Positions 11,290-22,159 of a stretch of DNA of 64,000 bases are shown here, one piece after another. The position numbers and the translations under genes were made by a program. The notes below the pieces were generated by a model, which was given only the letters and a program-made list of their open reading frames with translations, was not told the DNA's origin and did not search any database. The DNA is from Bryoerythrophyllum caledonicum (Eukaryota > Streptophyta > Bryopsida > Pottiales > Pottiaceae): positions 37,250,199 to 37,314,198 of the forward strand of contig OZ020516.1 in the NCBI GenBank assembly GCA_963971425.1, in the 5' to 3' direction. The first letter of the stretch is position 1. Each line of letters opens with the position of its first letter.

Positions 11290-11908
11290 ATATGGAATAA
11301 TTTTTTTGTGTACATCTTTTGGCTTTGAAATTTATCTCACATGTTACCAGCGTAGAGATGATCTTGTGCCAAAAATTTCACTATGTATCAACAAAAACTC
11401 AATCCTAAGGAGGGCGTCAAAGTTGGAAGTAGTAAAATGGTTTTCCCCTTTGTTTCTCAAAACTACACATGTTGGTAGATTTGGAATATTATTTTTTTGT
11501 ATGGGTCTTCTGGACTTGAAATTTTCCACACATGCAAACAACATAAAAATGTTTTTGCTCCAAAAATTTCATGGGCAAAAAAAATTTCCTCAATTCTTGG
11601 GAGGGTGTCAAAGTTGGCAGCTGTGACACTTTTCTCACAGCTATCCCATGTTGGTAGATCTTCCATACGTTTTTTTGTATAAGTCTCCTGGACTTGAAAT
11701 TTGGTATGCATGTTTTCAACATAAAGATGATGCTTTCCCTAAATTTTCATGATAAAATAACAACTTCTCAGCTTTGGGGAGGGTGTCAAAGTTGGCAGCA
11801 GTGTAGGACACTATCCCTGGAACTACTAAACGGCCAATTTGAATGTCACCCTATTGTACAATATGAAGCATATTGAAGTCAAATTTTCTCAATGGACCAG
11901 AAGAACTA

Positions 11909-12592
11909 CACTAATAATGTTCATTAGTGTTTGCAACATTATTTACGAACGTAAACGCTAAATGTCAATTACCCTACTAATGTAACAACATTAAATATCA
12001 ATTTAAACACTAACTATCAATTTCTGTAACTTTTGCTCTTGTTACATTTTAACATATTGACATTTAGTGTTGGTTATGTAACAATTCATTGCAAGTCACC
12101 CAAATCTCGCCACATGTCAAAAGCAAACCTTCCATGTTGGGCTGATTTTTTGAAGGTTGGTTTTTCAAATGATGATTTCGTGGGCAATTTTCGTCCAATT
12201 TGAGAGTTTTTGGTGCCTAGCTAAATTTATTTGAAAAGGCGCTTCCAATGGAACCTTACCCATCTTCAAATTCGTCTTAAATAAAAAGTTATAGCGAATA
12301 TTTTTGGGCTGGTTTCTTAAGTTTTGGCCAAAAGTTTGAGGAGGCATATCTTTATCAAATTTGCACCAATTCTATCGAGTGAGGTGACCATCCTATGTGG
12401 TTTTTTCAAGAAGATTCCATCGGTATATGGTAAGTCTTCTTATTCATCGTGATGCAAAAGTTATGAGGATTTTTGTTAGGCTGATTTTTTTGGCATTAAA
12501 CACTTGATGTAAACAGATTGACATTTAGTGAAAGTTAGGTCATAGGGGTAGTTACACTATTGATGCCATAACACTAATGAACATTATTAGTG
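11909..12592. mobile_element. TA-flanked MITE with palindromic ends
   Basis: The 684-bp element has inverted ends of about 23 bp beginning CACTAATAATGTTCATTAG, flanked by TA at 11907-11908 and 12593-12594. The terminal repeat is itself nearly palindromic (CACTAAT ... ATTAGTG). The flanks CTA and TAC do not form a 3-bp duplication, so despite the CACTA start it fits a Tc1/mariner-type MITE better than a CACTA element. Subterminal copies of GACATTTAGTG and related blocks occur at both sides. There is no coding capacity. Confidence 0.7.
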
Positions 12593-12619
12593 TACCATTA
12601 TTTTTATTTGCCTAATCTT

Positions 12620-15600
12620 TAAAATAAGTAATAAATCTTATAAGATTTACGACCTTTGGCCCATATCCAAGATCCTTTGGGCCATGGCTTTGGTTTAGTA
12701 AGGTTAATGAGATGTTGCTGATTTTTAAGAGACAAGTGAACTTAGCTGCTTTTGTAATGGATTCTAATAGAATGCTTATTTTGGTGTAGAATATAGCTAC
12801 CACATGATGAAGGTTACAACAGTTGAAAGGACTCTCTTGGATAGCAATGGTCTTGACTTTTGTGAATGTCTTCTTGATTGGATTTATGGGGATATTGAAT
12901 GTTTTTTCAAGACTTTTCATAGAAGGGATAAAGGTAGTAGCTCTAGCTTCAACGGCGATGACAATAAGGGGGTCAAATTTCCATCCAAGAGTTGCAATGT
13001 CATTAATAAGTGGTTGGTATTTATTAATCTTATTTTCAATTGCTTCTCGGGAAAATCTATCATTACAATATTTGAATTCGATAAATTGGATAGTAATGTT
13101 TGTATTTATGTGGTCTGGTGGGGGGTGTTTATATGGTAGTCTTTTGATGCATAGTATGTTTGGTTTAAATCCGGCATTACAGTGACATCTTTGGATTCCA
13201 CATGTGCATGGAAGTAGCCATGGGGGGACCGTTTTCTTGTGGGTTGTTCTTGAAGGTTCCGGCGTTTATAAGTATGAAGCACGTGGACTGTTGTTAGTCT
13301 TGCTTGAGAGTCTTCATTCATCCTCCTGTATTGTTCATCCATGGCTCTTTGCCATGAGATTGGACCGTAGGTTTCCCTCCCTAAATTAGTCTGTTTCTCT
13401 TAGTATTTAGTTGCTCTCCCTTCATGTGTACATCACCTCTGATCATTGTGATTACAATACTCTTGAACAGAGTTCACTCAAACATGGACTTGTTTGAGGA
13501 TACAATTCGTTTTCGGATTTCCCATACCGATTTATTCTACTTTTTGACAATTAGGGGCGGTTTACACTACAGACCAAAAGCCATGACCAAGGAAAATGGA
13601 TTAATTCCATGGTCACACTTCATGGTCACACTTCCATGGTCACACTTCAGAAAAATGTAATTTTTAAAGCCCTTGGGCCTTTCACTAAGTGTAAACCGAA
13701 CTTGGACCGGGAGGAATGACCATGTACTGAAAAGTGTGCGTGCTGATTTTTTTAATGAATGCCTAAAAAGGACAGTTTTTCCTAAAAAAAAACAAGCCAA
13801 AACGACAAAATACAACAAGAATCAAGGCACACAAGACAAATGAGGGAATGATACAAGGATAGCAATGACCTTTTATATTTCGAGTTCAAAGTGTAATGGT
13901 ATGAGGTAAATAAAGGGTGGCCGCCATTGTATCTACAGTAACGTCCCCCCCCAAAATCAATTTAAAAATAATAAAACTGCATTTCAGGCCCATGGTCTCC
14001 TCGTTCAGCAATGAGAGAACCCTTTTTGCCTCTCTCGTTACTAAATCCGGGGGACCCTTCAATATTATCCTCTAGGCCTATTTATAGGCCTTTTCAAGAC
14101 CTCAAATCCTTTGGTCACTTTTCTTTTTTCCTCGTAGTGTAAACCCAAGTCATCCCGAGACGAGTTGATGGAGCCAATCACAAATTTTAGAGGTGTATGG
14201 GACGAGTTCTTGGTCCATAGTGTAAACCGCCCCTTAGGGAGTGTATGTGATGGTTTTGGCATTTGAGGAGTACGTGTAGCCAGGTGTTCGGTCTGTGGAG
14301 GTGCATATTGGGCATGTTATGGATGGAAATTGTTCTATTCCAAAGAAGTATTGTTTGCGGACATTTCCCATGTTTTGTACAGTATGGAATTTCATAAGGC
14401 GTGTTTTTTGTAAATCTGTAATTGTGGGATTTTTCCAAAATTTTGTAGAGAGTTCATTATGAATGTTGTTGTAACCGGTCCATCTGTCTATGTTAGCGAA
14501 GCTTTCCAAGATTAGATTGAGGTTGCTAATTAGATATTGTTTTTTGAGATATTTGTCAAAAAATCTGATGGGGCCTTTGTCAGGGGTGTCATCCATAGAA
14601 GACCAACTTTCTCTTTGGAAGTAGTATCGAGTAGCATGGGCATGTTCATGCAGGTGTTTGGCAATTCTATGGGATTTACATGTCCTTCCGTAGCTAATTA
14701 TCCACTTGTTTGTTTCCTTCTATATTGACATGTGCTCTAATTTTATAAAGGGTTGTGATTTGTGTGCAATTTTGTAGCATTTATAGATGTTAAGATGGCT
14801 TGGTCAGGGTGGCTATTGTGGAGGATAAGGTGTGTTAATTGTATTATTAATAGATATAAAACGTTTATACAATCTGTAAAGATGTGTGCACGTTCATTAG
14901 AGTATTGTGTAGTGATAATTTGGAGGGTTTTATGGAGGGCCGTCATTTCTACTCTGAAGATATTTTGAAGTCCATGTAGTCTTTTATATATTTTTATTCC
15001 TCTAGTGGAGTTATATATACCATATCCGGCTTTTTTTTATGCCAATGCCCCTGGTTCGCTTCTATTGGTTATTTGACGAACCATCTGTGTAGTAGCTATA
15101 TGCGGGGGCAAATTTTAAGGGGATATGGTCACGATATGTGAAGAGGGGTGGTGGTGTAATGAGATGGGTTTGTATTGTGTTGGCATATGTAAGTTGGGAC
15201 CATTTTTTGTTGCATTTCAACGGGGTTTGGGAAGGTGTAGGTGGAGCTATTTTTGTATATAGTTAGCGTATGTTGAGGTGATTTGTTATGGAGGTAATTG
15301 TGGCAAGTTGTTCCATAGTACCCATATTATTATTTGATCGTATATGCATAGTATGTGTATGGTAGATGGCTCGAGCCTAGGTTTATTTCATGATTTGGGT
15401 GGTAAAGTGGATTCTTCATATGGTATCGAGTCTGCCTGAAATAGGGCAATGATGTGAGGATTTGAAAATGGGCATGAGTGTGGGTTACAGTTTTGGTACC
15501 AATTATTGTCTCGTGTGACAATAAGAATGGAAGTAGAGTTTGGATCATTTTTGGCCGCAAATCAGGCCCAATGTATTGTTTTTTGGATTTCTTATGTATT

Positions 15601-17060
15601 ATGGAGGCATGCAATTCCATTTCCAATCCATTTGTGGTCGAAAGTGTTTCCTAGTGAGAAAAAAAATTATTTTTAAAAAAGGGGAATGGAATTTAGTGAG
15701 TTGGATGGAGCATGTAACACGGGATGAGAAGTACGAGTGTTGGATGTTAAAGGATGAGATTGGTGAGTTTAGAATGGACGTGGATATCATGTATTGTGCA
15801 AGTTTGAGGGGGTCTTTTTTAGAATGCGGTATTTATATCTTTGGTACAACCAAACTATTTCAGTTTTGAATGGTTGGATATTGGCTTTATGTTTGTGGAA
15901 GTTTGTGATCTGTTATGATATTGGTTCCATAGCCATTGAAGTCTAGAGACGGGAATAGAGATTAGATGCCTCCCCTGGTCTCCATTATTTTTAATTGTAT
16001 TGCTTGATGTGAGAATGTTTTTTTGAGGTTGCATTTGGTTATTTGTATACTAGGGAGGGAAATGATTATAGGTGGGATAACAAATCTTGAGTCACAAAAT
16101 TGCTCTTAAGGATGGTGTGCTTGAATGGTTTTTAAATAGAATTTGTTTTGAGTGTTTTGATAATATTGTGTTAATTGTCTAGGGTTAATGATAGAGGTGT
16201 TTTGGTCATGCCATGGGAAGAGGTTCCAAACTTAGAAGAACGATTTGTTATAGGTATTGTTATTGTGTTGCCATTGGCACAAGTATGTGGTATCATTCTT
16301 TATCATTTTGTTTGAGTCCATATGTTTTCTATATTTATGGTCTATTATGAGATGTATGAAATATGTGGATGGGTCTTTGAGAATGTGTATTGAGGGGGGA
16401 GGAAGGAGTGGATGCGGTGGGTGTGGGGGGTGAGTTGTCAGGTGGTTGTTTCTAGGTTGATGTTGTTGTTGATGGTAATGTAAGTGTCTTTACGTGTGTA
16501 GGAGTTTGGGTGTGTAGGGCATGGTGAGGCGCATGTATTAGGGCATGGGGTATAGCATAATTGTTGTTGAGCAATATAAAAGCGTTTTTTACTATTTTGG
16601 ATGTTTTGGCATGAAATGTTTTGAAATCATTGTGGTTCATAATGTGTGTCCTGTTTGGTAGTGTAATTCCTTTTAATTTGGTAATGTTTACTTAAAAAGT
16701 TTGTGTAAGATTTTTTGGGATAAGTATTGATTAATTATTGTGTAATTTTGGGTTTTTTGTAGCCACATATGTTCCAAAGGTGAAAGCTCTAGAAGAAAAT
16801 CCATGAGTGTGCTCTTCAAATAAACTTTTGCTTCATGTTTTAGTAGAAAAAATGTTCGGGTGATAGGTGATCTAATGCAATCGGCTTTGTTTATTCTAGG
16901 AATTATTTAGCACGGCCGTATTTGGCAAGGATAGAGGGGGTGAGTCCTTTGTAAATCCTACCAAGTCTACTTTTGTTGTTGAGTGCATTTTGAAGTTGTT
17001 CCCTTATACATCGGAGGTAAGCATTTTTAAGAGAAAAGGCTTCTAATCCAAATAATTGGA
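12620..17060 (-). mobile_element. Decayed LINE with RNase H and CCHC C-terminus
   Basis: Read on the minus strand. Around 15130-14740 is an RNase H domain: YYTDGSSNN, then VEMTALHKTL, then HIFTDCINVLYLL, giving the D-E-D order, followed by LYKIRAHVNIEGN. At 14596-14240 comes SWSSMDDTPDKGPIRFF and a CPIC ... HVLLKC cysteine-histidine knuckle, the usual C-terminal zinc finger of such elements. At 13130-12830 a further conserved block follows (EFKYCNDRF, INKYQPLINDIATLGW). Upstream (15150-17060) runs decayed coding-like sequence. I could not find a reverse transcriptase YADD-type box. Frameshifts and stops are frequent, and a MITE interrupts it at 13554-14233. Its 3' limit lies close to the MITE end at 12592. 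Confidence 0.7.
13554..14233. mobile_element. PIF/Harbinger-type MITE inside the LINE
   Basis: Inverted ends GGGGCGGTTTACACTA (left 13554, right complement ending 14233) are flanked by TTA on both sides (13551-13553 and 14234-14236), the 3-bp duplication typical of PIF/Harbinger. The 680-bp interior has no recognisable protein. Removing it brings the two halves of the LINE zinc-knuckle region together in one frame (HVLLKC then IHSL), which supports the boundary and shows that it inserted after the LINE. Confidence 0.85.
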
Positions 17061-18239
17061 CTTTACACAATAGATGAAGATCACACTAGTTGCTTTTGGC
17101 CTTTGGCGCCCAGTTCACCTTTCTCCAAAAGCAATATATGTGCTGATTTTTTTCTTTGAACTAACTTTGATGGAAATAGAATGCCTAATTTTAGTATCCA
17201 ACCTTACGAAATTGAGCTAAAACCATGACCCAACTTTGGGAAAAATTTGCACAACATTTAATGGTTGATGGAATAGATTACAGTCTTTAGATTTACCTGA
17301 TAATTGTATTGAAAATTGTGGGCTTTGGAGGGTATTCTACTTTATTGATAAATGAATTCTTGCAAGATTTTTTGTACTTTGAATACAAGAGGCTCAAATG
17401 TGCACTAGGTTGATAGCTTTGCATTGACATATTATATGTGAAGAAAACATCTATACATGATTATTGATGATTTTTTTACTTTTGTCTACTTAATTGTATA
17501 CAAAAATGTTCCATATGTATACAAATCTGAACAATTGATTTGTATGTGATGAAAGGGATCAACAATCACAAAACAATGAAGAACCTCTTAAAGAAAAATT
17601 TCTATTAAAAATCTAAGACTAAAATAATTTTACATGTGTATGAGATACAACATAGTATGTGGCATGGTATTCATTGTATTTTGATGTATTTGGTGTATTT
17701 TTCATTTATTCCTGAATTTTTCATGAGTTCTGTAACTCTAAATCATGATGTGAACTTTGCAGAGTGTTCATGTAATGTGTGCACAAATCTGAACTTCAAA
17801 TTCTGACAACCTAATTCCTCATGAATTTCATGCAAATTGAGATTTAATACATCCAAAGTCCACATTTGGATCTTGTGGGCTCCAAAGGAATAAACTATAG
17901 ATGAAAATCACACCTATTACTTTTAGAAATATAGAATTTTTTTTGACTACTTTTAGGAAAAAATAGGATATTTACTAGTTGCCTCTGAAAACTCCCCGTT
18001 CATAGTTCAAGGTAATCATGGCCAATACCACCATCTTCCCATCTTTGCCTCAGAAACTCATTCATAGTTGCAAATTAAGGTTTACTATTGATCATGACCC
18101 TTAGTTTTGTTTGGTGGTAATGGGGTGATTAATGACACAAAGGGCTATATATGGCATACCGCGTAAAAGTTTATAACAAATTCATGTTTCATTAAAAAAA
18201 TATGAAACTCCTTGAGTTGAAATTGTTAGTATCATTTAA
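17061..18239. other. No gene seen; weak direct repeat
   Basis: AT-rich. A loosely matching block (ATAGATGAAGATCACACTAG near 17070 and ATAGATGAAAATCACACCTA near 17898) occurs twice in the same orientation about 830 bp apart. It could be the relic of a terminal repeat, but I find no matching coding content. Confidence 0.35.
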
Positions 18240-18528
18240 TCCTTTAATGCCTAAGTGGACCATGAGGCACTGGGAGAATCTACAAGGGTAATATAATTTA
18301 TCAGAACATCATTTACACAATGGGTACATTTTATCCTAACCCCACTTCACGGAAATCACTATAGTTTGTTAATGCCTCCATGAATTAGAGGTTAAAGAGA
18401 TGTGTTGGAAAGCTCTCTTGGAGCTCCAAATGTGTATTGAGTACCATGGCAACAACGGATAATTGTGGTGAAAATTACAACACCAAAGCACAACAAAACC
18501 CTACCAGAACCTGGTAGGTGTTAAAGGG
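18240..18528. mobile_element. Short TTAA-flanked MITE
   Basis: Imperfect inverted ends TCCTTTAATGCCTAAGTGG and (complement of right end) CCCTTTAACACCTACCAGG lie next to TTAA at 18236-18239 and 18529-18532. At 289 bp it would be a small relative of the TTAA elements at 2970, 4199 and 20081. The end similarity is partial, so membership is tentative. Confidence 0.45.
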
Positions 18529-18532
18529 TTAA

Positions 18533-19240
18533 AATGGGCCAGGGAGAATTGATCCCCTCGCTCATCCTTATCCAAGGTGGGCCACGTCTTAATTGCATGG
18601 GGTCATTTTTATGGCCATCTTATTTTGGGGGGTCCAGAGGATTTTTTTGGATTTTTTGGACAAAATTGGGGCCTGCGGCTATTGTTTGATCTAGAGAACC
18701 CTCTCTTGTTATAAATAGGGCCCCATCTAAAAACAAAATAGGGGCCAGGTTTGGCCCCACCACCTCGTGCCCACCTCAGGTAAGGACGAGCAAGGGGGTC
18801 AACTCTCCCTGGCCGTTAAAATGAATGTTATTGTTTTGTGTCCCCTCCAAATATACAAAGGGCTTATTTTGTCAGTCATAGTACAGCTTCAGAAAGTATT
18901 AAGATTGACTGTAAGTTTGAGATTCTGGATGCACAGTGCACATGTACATGACCAGCAATAATATTTTCTGACCAAAGGCAAGTTGCATATACTAAGGCAT
19001 GTTATCAATGGAAAATGGTGTTCTTTACAGGATTTTTCCCCATCATGCAAAGGTGCATTTATGAGTACAGGAGGATGCCATTCTTCTTCTTCCATTATGT
19101 GTTGCATAATGTGCCTGACAACTAACAACATGAAAGTCATTGTCCACGAGAAACTTATCACTGTATTTTGTTCATAATTTGAGTTGTAATATAAGTTATT
19201 TTCAATGTTGCCTTAGTCAGAGCATGCCCACACTTGGACG
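18533..19240. other. Spacer with TATA-like motif
   Basis: TATAAATA occurs at about 18709 in a GC-richer stretch (18540-18830), which could be a promoter or the remains of a retrotransposon LTR. No coding region follows convincingly. Short frames of 64-90 codons here show no family pattern. Confidence 0.25.
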
Positions 19241-19250
19241 GCAACCTTGG

Positions 19251-19698
19251 TACACCAAACACTGCATATAGTGGGACCAGACTATCTCAAAATACCTATT
19301 TTAATTGAATTATTGAGCAACTACACCAAACACTGCAAGTAATGTGGACCAAGCTATTTCAAAATACCTACACTACTTTCAATACATGCAAATTATAGCG
19401 GTCCACCTCAATTCTCAATCCACATCAAATCATGTTTCTTAGAAAATAGAGTGGGATAATTCAAAATTGTTGACACAAAATTCATGTGGATTATGGATAG
19501 GTGGCCGCGGGCGGCGGCGGTAAGCGATTAGGAATGGAAGATATTTGGTAGTGAGTGGCTGTGAGGTAGCAAAGAATGGCATGACACATGTTGAAATGTG
19601 TCCACATCAATTGTGTTCCAAAACCAAAATTGATGTGTTCCACATCATTTTTCACCCACATTCCCAATGAATCCACACTATATTTTGTGTTTGGTGTA
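19251..19698. mobile_element. Probable MITE with TACACCAAACAC ends
   Basis: TACACCAAACAC at 19251 is matched by GTGTTTGGTGTA ending at 19698, and the sequence just inside both ends again resembles itself (ATATAGTG). A direct repeat of the left end recurs near 19322. I cannot define a target duplication, so the superfamily is open (hAT or PIF-like). Confidence 0.4.
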
Positions 19699-19702
19699 GT
19701 GA

Positions 19703-20076
19703 CCAACTCATTCTTCACGGACACTTGTCGTCTCTAGCCTAGTCCTTGTCTATTTGGGCCATTGCGCCCGCTCATACTCCTCCCCAATGATCTCCACCAC
19801 TAGAGTCGCCTCTCTTATTTTTAATTTAAATTAAAGTTAAGTTATAACTTAAAAGAATTTATAAGCGTATTCAATTCAAGTCGATGCTTGTAGCTTCATG
19901 TGGAAGCTCATGCAATGTTGCACAATGCCACACTATTTCAATACAATCAAAATATCCTAATTCCCGTTGTCGGCAAAAAGATGATTTTTCATGGCGCTTT
20001 TCTTCCTTTGACGCCCCCGGCATCCATTCAACTGTTGGCAGCCCAACAGTGGCCGAGTTTGTCCAGCCAAGGCTTG
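19703..20076. other. No gene seen
   Basis: Spacer between the probable MITE and TTAA element C. Overlapping frames of 67 and 94 codons show no recognisable domain. Confidence 0.45.
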
Positions 20077-20080
20077 TTAA

Positions 20081-21009
20081 CCCCTAAAGGACTAAGACGA
20101 CCAAAACGGTCCTCTGCTGAATTTGGGCAAGTACCTATGATTCGAAAAAAATTCCTTTTTAATTGGATTTTTTTTTCAAGATAGGATCTGATAAGAGCTT
20201 TGTGGAGATATTTATTTATTTATTTATTTTTGGATTTGTGGTTTGAAAGTTAGTACCACTTAAGCCAAAAGTGGGGACTTCGGGCACCTCCAAAAATTTT
20301 GACAAAAGTTTCTATTGACAATGAGATTTTTCACACATGTAAAGAATATTTCCTTCTTAGAATTTTTCCAAAAAAATCTTGTCTTTAGTGTAAAAAGGCA
20401 TTTTATTCCAAGTCAAACATTTTCACACATTGTCGGGCAACGGGGGAAATTTTTTTCATCTTTTCTACATAAAACCTAGAGATCTTCATATTTTTCACTT
20501 TTTATTTTTTCAACAACAATGTGTGGTGAAAAACTTCTTATTGACCGTTTGGATTATCATTTAAATACATACGTAGTTCACAAAAAAAATAAAACGTGAA
20601 ATGACAATTTTTGAACCTCCACTCCTTGCACACTTGTTTTGAATATGCTACACTCCTTTTTTACCTCTAAAAATTGGTGTGTTGGGAAATAACATCATGC
20701 TTAAGACAATGGTTAAAGATTTAGACCTTGTACAATGCAAAATTTTGATACAAAATGAAGTCAAAGTCAGCTGATCTACTCAACGCAGGGATGAAAATGA
20801 ACCATTGTTTTGACTTTAAACACTAAAATCTATCAATCCGTTTGGTGGATTGCAACCAAAATTTGATGGCATGTTTATATGGAAGTCTTTTTTATGATCT
20901 TACGGTTGAAAATTCGAAATTCACTTAAAAATGTGATTTTCATGTCTCTTTTTGACAGTGGCAGTTTTGGACTGGTTTTAGAGCGAAATAGGTCGTAGTC
21001 CTTTAGGGG
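20081..21009. mobile_element. TTAA-flanked non-autonomous element, copy C
   Basis: The 929-bp sequence has inverted ends CCCCTAAAGGACTAAGACG and (complement of right end) CCCCTAAAGGACTACGACC. It is flanked by TTAA at 20077-20080 and 21010-21013. It is the best-preserved member of the family; copy A is its reverse complement. It carries no open gene. Palindromic TTAA and C-rich termini are seen in piggyBac elements, but without a transposase the superfamily stays unproven. Confidence 0.75.
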
Positions 21010-21013
21010 TTAA

Positions 21014-22159
21014 AGATGCTCTTGGCTCACTTTACAAGGCAATCAATGCAATTGCTCTCATCTTTATGGCAGAAAACATTGAACATTAGACAAGTGACAT
21101 GAATTATGGAGAGATGTCTCCAAAACATTAATCAACTTGGTCCAAAATGCAATAGTATGGAAGAAGAATAATTCCAATCTTCGATCTTTAATCTCCAAAG
21201 GGGACCAGTGTGAAAAATGTCTGTTTGTTCCACCACTAAATCCATTAGTGTGGAAAAAAATATCATTGTTAATATACTAGGGTTTTCCTGAAAGTTGTTC
21301 CAAAAGAAGAAAAAAATGAGAAAAGCAAGGTGAGATTTAGTTAAGGAAGAAAGAGAGCATGAGGAATTTCAAGCTCAAAATTTTCTACAGCAATGGGATC
21401 CATGCATCAACATTCTTATGCCCTATCCAATGCAACGACGCTATCTTGAGAGCGGTGAGCAAAAAAAAGCCTGAAGACGGGGAAAAAATGCATTTTAAAA
21501 TAAAAAATTGGATTTTGAAAGAAATTAATGTTATAACTAGGAATTTAGACTCTCAAAATTGTATTTTTTTCTAAATTAAGAAAAAGCCTATAGCTGTGGA
21601 TACGTATTCCATTGACCGTTTTTTCCCTTTCTTCACTCGTGGACTCAAATTGTAATCATAAATTTTTAAAATTTATTTCTTCTGAAAGATGACATTTATA
21701 GGGGCCTCATATACAAAGAATCAAAATGTAAAAACTTAGAATGTTAACGAAGTGCTGAAGTGGAAAATGTGGAGTAAGATATTTTATTTCTCAAAGCAAT
21801 ATGACAAGCTGTTTAGGCTGAAATATCAATGGTCTAAGATGACCCTAAGCTACCAGATGGTGGTGGGAGATACCCAGTTTTTCCAAATGGAATCGTTGCG
21901 GGTTCAAATCCTAGCTATGATATGCTGTCTCCACTTGGCACTATTGTCGCTAGTTTCCAACATAGCACCTCGTGCACAACAGAACATAAAAAAATACTGA
22001 GAAAAGAAATATAAAAAAATAGCAATGAGAAAAACACTGATGTTTGTGACTACTAGCCACACCACAAGATGCAATACCAATTCAATATGTTTGAATACAA
22101 GCTGTCTAGAAATAGAATTACTGATGAAAAATAAGACTTCTTTGCGTTTCTTATGCTTG
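21014..22159. other. Spacer; possible tRNA-like fragment
   Basis: AT-rich. GCGGGTTCAAATCCTAGC at about 21898-21915 resembles a pol III box B and TGGTGGTGGGAG upstream loosely resembles box A, so a SINE or tRNA relic is possible. No target duplication was found. No coding region is recognised. Confidence 0.3.

Larger units (their letters stand above)
9077..11856 (+). mobile_element. Tc1-family transposon 2, three-module arms
   Basis: The left end is CAATTGGGTGAC and the right end the complement of CAATAGGGTGAC, with TA at 9075-9076 and 11857-11858. The inverted arms are about 577 bp (9077-9653 and 11280-11856) with three modules per arm marked by TTTGAC at 9143, 9321 and 9511. That is two modules fewer than in element 1, and the arm-length difference of about 370 bp equals two modules. 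Orientation and internal order match element 1. The leader contains a C-rich insert absent from element 1. The transposase has an internal stop. Confidence 0.87.

Noticed and set aside
11909..12592. Classification of this MITE as a CACTA transposon because its end reads CACTA
   Set aside because: Flanking bases do not form a 3-bp duplication, while TA is present on both sides.
21857..21915. Possible tRNA gene (box B-like GGGTTCAAATCC)
   Set aside because: No acceptor stem, weak box A and no target duplication; noted only as a possible SINE relic.
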